The position numbers and the translations under genes are program-made. Source: Pseudomonadota bacterium (GTDB lineage Bacteria; Desulfobacterota; Desulfobulbia; Desulfobulbales; Desulfocapsaceae). Taken from it: a stretch of 64,000 bases of DNA. The notes under the pieces were generated by a model, which saw only the letters and a program-made list of their open reading frames with translations, searched no databases and had not been told where the DNA came from. Positions 36,104 through 44,203 of this stretch are shown in pieces. Location: NCBI GenBank assembly GCA_018820855.1, contig JAHJNL010000031.1, positions 80,042 to 144,041 on the forward strand, given 5' to 3'. Every line of letters starts with the position of its first letter. Position 1 is the first letter of the stretch.

Positions 36104-36619
36104 TTATTTTGAGAATAAAGATCCCAGTGATCGGAATGCCCCGGTAAATTTGGCAAGGCTCTGGGCCGAGATACCTAATAATGTTTGGGAATCAGGATCT
36201 GCGCCTTGCTCAAGAAGATGTTCCACCACCTCGCGGTGACCGAACATAGCGGCAAACATGAGTGGTGTCTTGCCGCCACCGTTGTCGGCATTGATGTCTG
36301 CTCCGGCCTCAAGTAGGAGGGAAACCAATGCCATATTGCCCTTGAAGGCGACACCCCCTAAAGGGGTCTGGCCGTGATCATTACGGCGATCAACTTCCGC
36401 GCCGTGTTTGAGGAGCATGGAGGCTGTTTCTGCCTGGTCGTTATAGGCTGCCAGCATGAGCAGGGAGTTGCCCTTGGTGTCGCAGAGATTTATGGGCAGG
36501 CCAGCGATAAGCATTTTTTCAAGTTCAGCCGTATCGCCACACCTGGCCATATCCACAGCCATGAGTTGAAGCTCGGTATAGCGTTTTTCTTCCTCTTTGG
36601 TGAGGGCCTGAGTGTCCAT
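36104..36619 (-). CDS. Ankyrin-repeat protein beside catalase
   Basis: A 171-residue protein of about four ankyrin repeats (for example KGNSLLMLAAYNDQAETASMLLKHGAEVD and GKTPLMFAAMFGHREVVEHLLEQGADPD). It has no signal peptide. In Pseudomonas an ankyrin protein (AnkB) encoded next to catalase KatB is needed for full catalase activity. The same neighbourhood here suggests a comparable helper role, although AnkB is periplasmic and this protein looks cytoplasmic. It lies 98 bases downstream of the catalase gene on the same strand. Confidence 0.9.
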   Translation of the reverse strand: MDTQALTKEEEKRYTELQLMAVDMARCGDTAELEKMLIAGLPINLCDTKGNSLLMLAAYNDQAETASMLLKHGAEVDRRNDHGQTPLGGVAFKGNMALVSLLLEAGADINADNGGGKTPLMFAAMFGHREVVEHLLEQGADPDSQTLLGISAQSLAKFTGAFRSLGSLFSK

Positions 36620-36717
36620 GGCGGTTGCTGTAATAGACCGGAATTATATTAGAAGATTGTGGCAAGTCCGCTAATACGGACTTGCCACGGTGAATTTTTA
36701 ACGGAACCTCTTAAGCA

Positions 36718-38163
36718 TTATCCCTTCCAGTCAACGCCAAGGGCAGCGGCAACACCGGCAGCATAGGCAGGGTCGGCTTTATGGAAGTGTCCGAGCTGGC
36801 GCTGGACGATATCAACGGGCACACCCTCCATGGCCGCGGCCAGGTTATTGAAGAGCTGATTCTTCTGGTCATCACTCATCAGACGAAAGAGATTGCCGGG
36901 CTGGGTGTAGTCATCGTTGCCTTCGCGATGGTTGTATCGGTCGGCATCGCCGGAGATCTTCAAGGGTGGTTCACGGAAGCTCTCATCTTGAGCCGGACCG
37001 TTAAAGCTGTTGGGCTCGTAATAGGCATCTGGACCTCCAGGGGCGTCGAGACGCATGGAGCCGTCCATATGGTAGGTGTTGACGGGAGCTAAGGGCTTAT
37101 TGATGGGAAGCATCTCATAATGGGTCCCCACCCGGTAGCGATGGGCGTCGGCATAGGAAAATATCCGGGCCTGGAGCATTTTGTCCGGCGACCAACTGAT
37201 TCCCGGTACGATATTGGAGGGGCTGAATGAAGCCTGCTCCACTTCGGCAAAATAATTTTCAGGATTGCGGTTGAGCTCAAGCACGCCGACATCCATACAG
37301 GGATAATCCTTGTGGGGCCAGACCTTGGTGAGATCAAAGGGGTTGAGGTGGTAATTTTCCGCTTCCATTTCCGGCATGATCTGGACCTGGACAGTCCATT
37401 TGGGGAAGTCGCCACGCTCAATGGACTCGAAGAGATCACGTTGGTTGCTCTCGCGGTCCTTGGCGATGATAGCCTCTCCTTCACTATTGGTCAGGCACTT
37501 GATACCCTGCTGGGTCTTAAAGTGGAATTTGACCCAGAAGCGCTCACCTGCATCATTGATGAAGCTGTAGGTGTGGGAACCGTAGCCGTTGATATGGCGA
37601 AAGCTCTTGGGCAGGCCGCGGTCGGAAAAGAGGGTGGTGACCTGATGCAGACTTTCTGGCGACAGTGACCAGAAATCCCACATAGCAGTGTTGCTGCGCA
37701 GGTTTGATTTTGGATGGCGTTTCTGGGTGTGGATAAAGTCGGGAAATTTGAGAGGGTCCCGAATGAAAAAGACGGGGGTGTTGTTGCCCACCAGGTCAAA
37801 GTTACCCTGTTCGGTGTAGAACTTCAGGGCAAAACCGCGCACGTCACGTTCGGCATCGGCAGCGCCGCGTTCTCCTGCTACTGTGGAAAAGCGCAGAAAG
37901 ACGGGAGTCTCCTTGCCTACTTCGGAAAAGAGTTTGGCCTTGGTATACTTGCGAAGGTCATGGGTGATGCGGAGGGTGCCGTGGGCGCCGGAACCCTTGG
38001 CATGGACGACTCGTTCCGGGACGCGCTCTCGATTCTGGTGGGCCAGTTTTTCGAGAAGCTGATAGTCCTGCATAAGGACAGGACCGCGGGCACCGGCGGT
38101 AAGAGAATTCTGGTTGTCAGCGATTGGGTTGCCGCCTGTTGTGGTCATTGTCTTGGAACTCAT
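36718..38163 (-). CDS. Monofunctional heme catalase
   Basis: Dismutates H2O2. The catalytic His lies in [13 protein letters not shown], the Asn in [12 protein letters not shown], and the proximal heme-ligand Tyr in [14 protein letters not shown]. At 481 residues it belongs to the small-subunit clade and lacks the C-terminal flavodoxin-like extension. The AGGAGG ribosome site is excellent. A degenerate palindrome TAATGTATATGTATTA (38271-38286) about 110 bases upstream could be a PerR site. PerR is encoded just upstream in the same direction. Confidence 0.97.
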   Translation of the reverse strand: MSSKTMTTTGGNPIADNQNSLTAGARGPVLMQDYQLLEKLAHQNRERVPERVVHAKGSGAHGTLRITHDLRKYTKAKLFSEVGKETPVFLRFSTVAGERGAADAERDVRGFALKFYTEQGNFDLVGNNTPVFFIRDPLKFPDFIHTQKRHPKSNLRSNTAMWDFWSLSPESLHQVTTLFSDRGLPKSFRHINGYGSHTYSFINDAGERFWVKFHFKTQQGIKCLTNSEGEAIIAKDRESNQRDLFESIERGDFPKWTVQVQIMPEMEAENYHLNPFDLTKVWPHKDYPCMDVGVLELNRNPENYFAEVEQASFSPSNIVPGISWSPDKMLQARIFSYADAHRYRVGTHYEMLPINKPLAPVNTYHMDGSMRLDAPGGPDAYYEPNSFNGPAQDESFREPPLKISGDADRYNHREGNDDYTQPGNLFRLMSDDQKNQLFNNLAAAMEGVPVDIVQRQLGHFHKADPAYAAGVAAALGVDWKG

Positions 38164-38330
38164 TACAACCTCCTTTGTTTAGGTGAGTAGCGATTTGTTC
38201 ATCTTTTACTGATCTTGACTGGGCCTGCTATGAATACAGGCCAGTGTTTGTTGGAAACTCTATTGTTTGGTAATGTATATGTATTAAGAAACATTCTTAC
38301 AAAAAAGTCAAAAAAAATGACTTCTATTTT

Positions 38331-38783
38331 CTAGTTCTTAGGAGAACAATCATTACAAATCCCTTCAAGGATTGCATTTCTTTTTGCTACTTTTCCCCAT
38401 GCATTAAGCGCTGCAGGTACCGGAACCTCATCGAAGGAGTTCCATGTGAAATCTGTAATAGCCCCGCATTTGCTACAGACAGCATGGTGATGTCTGGCCA
38501 TTGTTGCCTCAAAGCGGGCCTGACTTTCAACAGTCTGTACCCGAGTGATCAGGCCATGTTTTTCCAGGGTGGAGAGTGTCCTATACACCGTATCAAGGGA
38601 AATGGTGGGCAGCCTTTCTATAATTCGCTTGTAAAGCATCTCGGCAGAAGGATGATCCTCTGCCTGGAGCAGCTCCCGGTAGACCTCAAGGCGTTGGTGG
38701 GTCACTTTGAGATCAGCAGTGCGGCAGGCTTTTTCAAATTCTGTCATCATCTGTGACAGTTCATGTTGAGCTGAATTTTTCAT
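38331..38783 (-). CDS. perR: Fur-family peroxide regulator (PerR-like)
   Basis: A 150-residue metal-dependent repressor. The winged helix spans about 20-90 (KVTHQRLEVYRELLQAEDHPSAEMLYKRI ... LDTVYRTLSTLEKHGLI). The metal-binding region has ARHHHAVCSKCG and the C-terminal CNDC, which together form the Zn(Cys)4 site of PerR/Fur. The PerR call rests on its catalase and rubrerythrin neighbours; Fur or Zur cannot be excluded from sequence. A Fur-type box lies in its own promoter, so autoregulation is likely. Confidence 0.85.
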   Translation of the reverse strand: MKNSAQHELSQMMTEFEKACRTADLKVTHQRLEVYRELLQAEDHPSAEMLYKRIIERLPTISLDTVYRTLSTLEKHGLITRVQTVESQARFEATMARHHHAVCSKCGAITDFTWNSFDEVPVPAALNAWGKVAKRNAILEGICNDCSPKN

Positions 38784-38798
38784 AGTCTTTTAGTTGGT

Positions 38799-38811
38799 GA
38801 TAATGATTATC
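38799..38811 (-). promoter_or_regulatory. Fur/PerR-type box in the perR promoter
   Basis: GATAATGATTATC is a perfect palindrome matching two of the three Fur hexamer units and the core of Per boxes. It sits 16-28 bases ahead of the perR start codon, where a bound repressor would block transcription. Confidence 0.65.
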
Positions 38812-39223
38812 GTTAATACACTATGAAGTTTTGTGACGGATGTCAATTGTATTTTTCTTTTGTTGTCGAATATTCAGTTATCCCTTTGGTGCTTGGCAGG
38901 GTCGTGACTTGACTATGTGTTCATAATGAAGAAGAAGCATGCCCCTACTTCCTTATTGAGTGAAGGGTTTTTATTGTGTAATAGATAGATAAAGGGTAGT
39001 TGGAAAAATCAGTTTTTTCAATCATAACCCAGGAGCGCAAGAGAGCATTGTTCGCGTATCAAGTTGATATTGTGATTATAACTCATTTGGAATAATGTGG
39101 CGTTCTCTGAATGGTCAGGTAAACGTGGACTTCGAGCCGTTCCCTTGGAAGGAAGAGCAAGTTTTATGGTAGCCATAGCATATGGATTGATAGCAACCAG
39201 CATTTTTTTGACTAACAGGTGGT
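38812..39223. other. Intergenic region perR / SGNH gene
   Basis: No convincing gene. An open frame on the minus strand (39203-39018, 61 codons) lacks a ribosome site and has no recognisable features, although its composition (TARSPRLPDHSEN...) could be a decayed fragment. The region must contain the plus-strand promoter of the SGNH-aminotransferase-SDR operon. Confidence 0.45.
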
Positions 39224-39889
39224 ATGCATAGGAAAATATTTGCCATAGGCGACAGTCATTCCAGACGCTGTTTCGAAAATAATGACTGGATTGCAGACTC
39301 CCGGGTCCTGGTTGGCTATAATAAACTGGACGGAAAGACTGCGTATAACCTGGAGCGGCATGAGAAAAAGCTGTTGCAGATTCTGGAGCCGCTACGGGAA
39401 AAGGAACTGATCTTCTGCTTTGGTGAAGTCGATATCCGTATTCACATCAAGTATAAGCATCAGCAGTCAGGTATACCAGTGGAGCAACTCATCGATAAGA
39501 CTGCTGCTCGCTATACCTCTTACGTGAGCAGGTTGCGACAGCATGGGTACAGGATACACGTTTTTAACGTGGTTCCCACGGGAGACTACCAGGGACCGGA
39601 GGCCAGGAAATGGGAAAAGGGACTTTCCTATCCCTTTACTGCCAGCTATGAGGAACGCACCGACTATACCCTGAAGCTGAATCAGTGCTACCGCAGCTAC
39701 TGCCGTGAGCTGCAGATTCCTTTTATCGATATCTACCAGTACCTGGTGGACGAGCGCGGACAGCGGAGAGCGGAGTTGGTTTTTGACTTTGCCCACCTCA
39801 ATAGTCAGTGTGCTGATCTGACCCTGCAACACCATACCTTTTCTTCCATTAGTCCTGTACATAAAAATGGGGAGACAGTGCATGTTTGA
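39224..39889 (+). CDS. SGNH/GDSL-like hydrolase
   Basis: A 221-residue cytoplasmic protein. FAIGDSHSRRC near the N-terminus holds the nucleophile-type GDS(H) block I. FCFGEVDIRIH resembles block III (normally GxND, here GEVD), and DFAHLNSQCADL near residue 190 could supply the catalytic Asp-His pair. It could therefore be an esterase or acyl hydrolase, but the substrate is unknown. The GEVD change resembles SGNH-like proteins in glycan modification loci. It overlaps the aminotransferase gene by 8 bases. Confidence 0.72.
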   Translation: MHRKIFAIGDSHSRRCFENNDWIADSRVLVGYNKLDGKTAYNLERHEKKLLQILEPLREKELIFCFGEVDIRIHIKYKHQQSGIPVEQLIDKTAARYTSYVSRLRQHGYRIHVFNVVPTGDYQGPEARKWEKGLSYPFTASYEERTDYTLKLNQCYRSYCRELQIPFIDIYQYLVDERGQRRAELVFDFAHLNSQCADLTLQHHTFSSISPVHKNGETVHV

Positions 39890-41045
39890 TAAGAGTGAGA
39901 GCAGCTTTCCGGCGAAAAAGAACAGCCTGTTTCTTGCCCATTGCGCCATTTCTCCCCTGCAACGGCGAGCAAAAGAGGCGGCGCAAGGATTTCTTGAGGC
40001 TATGGCCGCAGGGGGGCTCAGCGGCTTGCCACCCTATTTTGACCTGTTGCCGCAGTTTCATCACAAATGTGGGGAACTGCTGCATACGGACGCGGAAAAT
40101 ATCTCTTTTGTCCATAATACGGCTGAGGCCATGTGCCTTCTGGCCAACGGCTATCCCTTTCAGCCGGGAGATGAGATTGTCAGCTATATTCATGAGTTTC
40201 CAAGCAACCACTATCCCTGGCGTTTGCAGGAAAAAAGAGGTGTGAAACTGGTATTGCTGGGAGATAGCGATCCCCTGGGTACTTTAGGCGATGTTGCTGC
40301 ACCGCGCGGCTGGTCCATGGAAGAACTGGAGAGCAGGGTCACCCCCCGGACGCGGGTAATTGCCCTCAGCCATGTCCAGTTTACCAGCGGTTATGCGGCA
40401 GATCTCAGGGAGCTGGGGGCGTTCTGCAGGGAGCGCGATATCGACCTGATTATCGACGGGGCGCAGAGTCTGGGCTGTCTGCCTCTGTATCCAGAGGAAT
40501 ATCATGTAGCTGCTGTGGCGGCATCGGGATGGAAATGGCTGATGGGGCCATTTGGCTCGGGTGTCCTCTACACCAGCCCGGCTCTCAGGGGAAAAGTTGA
40601 ACTGACCATGGTCGGCCCCTACTGTATGCAGCAGGGGCTGGACTATCTTGATCATCTGTGGAACCCGCATGCTGATGGCCGGAAATTTGAGTACTCCACC
40701 CTGGCCTGGGAGCATGTGGCAGCACTGAATGGCGTTCTGGAATCCGTATTTCTTCGCTATTCCATGGAGAATATTCGAGCTGAGGTTTTTCGCCTTCAGG
40801 ATCTGTTTCTGACCCATCTGGATCAGGATCTTTTTCGGGTCCTGCTCTATCCGGACGAACACCGGTCCGGAATTCTCACCCTGCTGTCGCGGGGCAATAA
40901 CGATGAGTTGGTGGAAAGAGTCGGGAAACTGGGGTTGGTGTTGACCGCCCGATCAGAATATATACGAATTGCCCCGCATTTTTATCTCAGTGATGATGAA
41001 ATGAAAGGGGCGGCAGAACTTTTAAACAGGGAGGCAGGAGGCTGA
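39882..41045 (+). CDS. Class V (cysteine desulfurase-like) aminotransferase
   Basis: A PLP enzyme of 387 residues. The phosphate and PLP-contact region is FVHNTAEAMCLLANG, the cofactor Asp is in LIIDGAQSLGCLPL, and the Schiff-base Lys is in AASGWKWLMGPFGSG. It resembles the isopenicillin-N epimerase/cysteine-desulfurase-like branch more than true NifS/IscS, since no desulfurase Cys loop is seen. Start 39882 has GGGGAG at good spacing and overlaps the upstream stop. It is in a three-gene operon with a hydrolase and an SDR, suggesting small-molecule amine or amino-sugar chemistry. Confidence 0.85.
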   Translation: MFDKSESSFPAKKNSLFLAHCAISPLQRRAKEAAQGFLEAMAAGGLSGLPPYFDLLPQFHHKCGELLHTDAENISFVHNTAEAMCLLANGYPFQPGDEIVSYIHEFPSNHYPWRLQEKRGVKLVLLGDSDPLGTLGDVAAPRGWSMEELESRVTPRTRVIALSHVQFTSGYAADLRELGAFCRERDIDLIIDGAQSLGCLPLYPEEYHVAAVAASGWKWLMGPFGSGVLYTSPALRGKVELTMVGPYCMQQGLDYLDHLWNPHADGRKFEYSTLAWEHVAALNGVLESVFLRYSMENIRAEVFRLQDLFLTHLDQDLFRVLLYPDEHRSGILTLLSRGNNDELVERVGKLGLVLTARSEYIRIAPHFYLSDDEMKGAAELLNREAGG

Positions 41046-41800
41046 TGAGAAAAACTGCATTTATTACCGGAGCAACCTCGGGGTTCGGCAGGGCATGTGC
41101 AGAACTCTTTGCAGGAAAGGGTTGGAATCTGGTGCTCTGCGGGCGGCGTGCAGAGCGATTGCGGGAGTTACAGGAGACTCTTACGGATGTCGAGGTTCAC
41201 ACCGTTGTCTGCGATGTCCGGGACAGGGTCCAGGTGCAGGCAATGGTAGACGAGCTGCCTGGGTCTCATGCTGTCATTGATCTGCTGGTCAACAACGCGG
41301 GACTGGCCCTGGGCATGAAGCCGGCTCAGGAGGCTGACCTGGAAGATTGGGAGATCATGGTAGATACCAATATCAAGGGATTGATGTACATGACTCGGGC
41401 TTTGTTGCCTGCCATGGTTGCCCGCGGTCAGGGGCACGTCATTAATATGGGTTCGGTTGCCGGTTCCTGGCCCTATCCGGGCGGTAATGCCTACGGGGGC
41501 ACCAAGGCCTTTGTTGAGCAGTTTTCCAATAATCTGCGTGCAGATCTGCATGGTACCGGAGTGCGGGTCTCTAACATTGAACCGGGACTGGCTGAGTCCG
41601 AGTTTTCAGTGGTCCGTTTTCAGGGAGACAGGAAAAAGGCCGACGCCGTGTATGAGGGTACTGAACCGCTTACTCCCAAGGATATTGCCGAGATTGTCTA
41701 TTGGATCGCTGATCGTCCGTCCCATGTCAATATCAACCGAGTGGAGGTCATGCCTGTCTGCCAGACCTGGAGCCCCTTTGCCATTCACCGGAAAGAATGA
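41045..41800 (+). CDS. Short-chain dehydrogenase (YdfG-like)
   Basis: NADP-dependent SDR of 251 residues. The cofactor motif TGATSGFGRACAELFA is followed by the CGRR NADP-preference segment. NNAGLAL, the catalytic Ser (NMGSVAGSWPYPGG), and Y-x3-K (NAYGGTKAFVEQF) are all present. NIEPGLAESEFSVVRF is typical of the YdfG 3-hydroxy acid dehydrogenase group (L-allo-threonine, serine, 3-hydroxypropionate). It starts as TGATG on the aminotransferase stop and is the last gene of the operon. Confidence 0.92.
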   Translation: MRKTAFITGATSGFGRACAELFAGKGWNLVLCGRRAERLRELQETLTDVEVHTVVCDVRDRVQVQAMVDELPGSHAVIDLLVNNAGLALGMKPAQEADLEDWEIMVDTNIKGLMYMTRALLPAMVARGQGHVINMGSVAGSWPYPGGNAYGGTKAFVEQFSNNLRADLHGTGVRVSNIEPGLAESEFSVVRFQGDRKKADAVYEGTEPLTPKDIAEIVYWIADRPSHVNINRVEVMPVCQTWSPFAIHRKE

Positions 41801-41940
41801 AGACAGTGTTAACGCAGAGTCGGTATGAGAAAGGACAGTCAGGAAAGAATTGCAGAAAACTTTGCTAATTGCTAGACTGAACTTGGTTGATCACTGACTG
41901 TTTTGCAATAGATTACAATGTAATATGAAGGAGGTGGAAA

Positions 41941-42783
41941 ATGGGTAGGAAGTGTCTGATAGCTGTCATGCTGGTATTCCTGATGCCGCTGGGAGCGTTT
42001 GCCGGGAATAAGAGTCCCTGGGAGATGGAGCTGCCGTTTAAAAGTGCAACCATTCATTATACAATCAGGGGCATAGAAAACGGGAGTGAGGTCAAGTATA
42101 TCCGTGACTATGGCCGTGAGGTTGCCACCTATCATACCACCAAAACATCTATGATGGGAATGACCATGGTAACTGAAACTGTGGATATTGATACTCCGGA
42201 CTGGCAGTACCACTTTGATCTGAGTCAGAGGACAGGCACCAAGAGTGTCAATCCTCAGAAATACATGATTGAGGAGTACAATAAGCTTTCAAAGGCTGAA
42301 CGGAAGCAGCTTGAGGAAAATGCAGAAAAGATGGGAAAATCCGTTACTGATGGGTTTGGCGGTACCATCCAGCAAAATGCGGAAAAGATCCTGGGCTACA
42401 GCTGTGACCGTGCCGAGATGATGGGTACTGTGGTTTATAATATTCACGCCACCGATATTCCTCTTCGCCTTGAGAGTAACATGATGGGTATGAGCATGAA
42501 GATTGAGGCGACCTCGGTGGATGAAGGAAAGGTGGACGGCAAGTTTTTCCTTCTTCCTCAGGGGATTGCGCCGCAATTTGATCCACAGTCCGATGCCATG
42601 GCCCGCCAAATAGCCCGGCAGACCATTACCATGCTGAAAGATCCGGAAAGCGCCAAGAATAAGGGCGGAGTGCCAATGATGCAGAGGCCTGGACAGCAGC
42701 AGTTGAGCCCGGAAGAACAGGAGCAGATGGAACAGGCCATGGAGATGCTGAAGGGAATGTTCGGTAATCCAAATCAACAGTAA
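41941..42783 (+). CDS. Periplasmic protein of unknown function, 280 aa
   Basis: AGGAGGTGGAAA precedes the ATG. A signal peptide (residues 1-21, ending LGAFAG) leads a mature protein of about 260 residues. The mature part is rich in Met in clusters (SMMGMTMV, NMMGMSMK), resembling DUF4412-type proteins, and ends in a Gln/Glu/Met-rich helix. One Cys (GYSCDRAEM) is conserved-looking. Methionine clusters can bind Cu(I), but this is only a suggestion. Monocistronic with its own terminator. Confidence 0.78.
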   Translation: MGRKCLIAVMLVFLMPLGAFAGNKSPWEMELPFKSATIHYTIRGIENGSEVKYIRDYGREVATYHTTKTSMMGMTMVTETVDIDTPDWQYHFDLSQRTGTKSVNPQKYMIEEYNKLSKAERKQLEENAEKMGKSVTDGFGGTIQQNAEKILGYSCDRAEMMGTVVYNIHATDIPLRLESNMMGMSMKIEATSVDEGKVDGKFFLLPQGIAPQFDPQSDAMARQIARQTITMLKDPESAKNKGGVPMMQRPGQQQLSPEEQEQMEQAMEMLKGMFGNPNQQ

Positions 42784-42797
42784 CTCTTTTAATTCTT

Positions 42798-42841
42798 AAA
42801 AAAGGCCTGGTCTTGGGAGTTTCCCGTGCCAGGCCTTTTTT
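42798..42841. terminator. Bidirectional intrinsic terminator
   Basis: AAAAAAGGCCTGG pairs with its exact complement after an 18-base loop that itself pairs GGGA/TCCC; T-tracts lie on both strands. It separates convergent genes. Confidence 0.93.
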
Positions 42842-42879
42842 TGTGTAAAATAGATGAGAGAATCTGTGTTGCTTGTGAT

Positions 42880-43347
42880 TTAAAAAGAGTTGCCGCTCCC
42901 TGCAAATGGCCGTCGATAGCTCTGGGGGGACATCGGTGTGTAGATAATGACTTTGCCGTTTTCTTCTTTGATCGTGGTCCAGTCTGCCCATTTTCTTGCA
43001 TACCAGAGACCAAGCTCTTTTCCTTCGCCAGAATAGATAACGTAGCCGTCGTACTGGTTACGTACCCCTCGAATATCAGGATCGATTATCCGCATCCAGT
43101 CGCAGAGTTGTTTCTGGTCGAGGGCAATTGCTTTCCACAGTCCCTTTTCAAAGGTGTATTCTTTTTTAACTGCGAGAATGACATCGGGCTGTGCTTCGGG
43201 ACCGTTATAATAATAGTCGTATTCCGGAAGAACGGTACAGGATTCAAAGCTTGAGGTGATTTCTTTATTCAGTCTCAGGTTTCCTGTTTTTCCGATCTGG
43301 CAGGAGGAAAGAAGGAGGATGGAAGCAAGGAGAAGAAGTGTTTTCAT
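42880..43347 (-). CDS. Lipoprotein of unknown function, 155 aa
   Basis: Start 43347 gives a clean lipoprotein signal (KTLLLLASILLLSSCQIGK). The mature part is Tyr/Trp-rich (EYDYYYNGPEAQPD, GLWYARKWADW) and ends with GSGNSF. No known domain is recognised. Probably an envelope protein sorted to the outer membrane. Monocistronic; upstream 43348-43559 is shared with the divergent DUF4136 gene. Confidence 0.75.
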   Translation of the reverse strand: MKTLLLLASILLLSSCQIGKTGNLRLNKEITSSFESCTVLPEYDYYYNGPEAQPDVILAVKKEYTFEKGLWKAIALDQKQLCDWMRIIDPDIRGVRNQYDGYVIYSGEGKELGLWYARKWADWTTIKEENGKVIIYTPMSPQSYRRPFAGSGNSF

Positions 43348-43559
43348 AGGTTCACCATAAGGAGAAGAAATAATAGAAAATGAAGGGCCTTCTTGACACA
43401 CCACTTTCTAACAGTTATCATTTTTTGTCTCAAAGTCAATTTTGTTAGTCTGCTAATCTTAAAAGGTTTTTGTTGTGTAATCTCTTGATGGGCAAACGTC
43501 TCTTATGCTGTCATGAGTAGCCAGGTAACTGCCATCAATTTCAGTCAGAGGAGGCTTCT

Positions 43560-44132
43560 ATGAACCGTTCTGTTCTCTTTGCACTTGTTGCTGCTTTCTT
43601 GTTCTTCAGCTTCGGTTGTTCGACTCTCAGCGTGAACACAGACTATAATTCGGCATATGATTTTTCAATATTGAAGAGCTATGCCTGGCTTGATAACGGT
43701 CAGGTGCCCAGTAGTGATGCCAGGGTGAACAATGCATTGATTATAGAACGAGTGCGTAGTGCAGTGGACCAGACCCTTGCTGCCAAGGGATATGTGAAAA
43801 CGGATAGCGCTTCTGCTGACTTCATGGTGAGCTGGCTTGGCGCCATTGATAAGAAATTGCAGGTGGATACCATTGACCATTTTTACAGTCCTTACGGGTA
43901 TGGTTCTCTCTATCGTGATCCGTTCTTGGCTGGTTCTATGCCTACAACCAGAATTCACGAGTATGAGGTCGGAACCCTGATTGTCGATATCCTGGATCCG
44001 GTGCAGCATAAATTGATCTGGCGGGGAACCGGTGCAGATCGTCTCAAGGGAAATAAAAATCCGCACGAGGTTACCAAAAGGATTAATAAGGCAGTGGCGG
44101 CGATTATGAAAGATTTCCCTCCTGCGCAATAA
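43560..44132 (+). CDS. DUF4136 lipoprotein
   Basis: A 190-residue outer-envelope lipoprotein. The lipobox is FSFGCSTLSV. DYNSAYDFSILKSYAWLDN and the later VEVGTLIVDILDP-like segment EYEVGTLIVDILDPVQHKLIWRG are the recognised DUF4136 elements. Biochemical function is unknown. The ribosome site GAGG lies 10 bases ahead of ATG. It is 72 bases upstream of the P-type ATPase gene and may be co-transcribed. Confidence 0.9.
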   Translation: MNRSVLFALVAAFLFFSFGCSTLSVNTDYNSAYDFSILKSYAWLDNGQVPSSDARVNNALIIERVRSAVDQTLAAKGYVKTDSASADFMVSWLGAIDKKLQVDTIDHFYSPYGYGSLYRDPFLAGSMPTTRIHEYEVGTLIVDILDPVQHKLIWRGTGADRLKGNKNPHEVTKRINKAVAAIMKDFPPAQ

Positions 44133-44203
44133 TTCGGGAATTTGTAAAGAGGCAGACTGGAGTTCTGGTTATATAAATATCTTTCCGGGTTGGTGTCTAC
44201 TCC

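Noticed and set aside
39018..39203. 61-codon minus-strand frame between perR and the SGNH gene
   Set aside because: No ribosome site or family resemblance; perhaps a decayed fragment, not enough to call.
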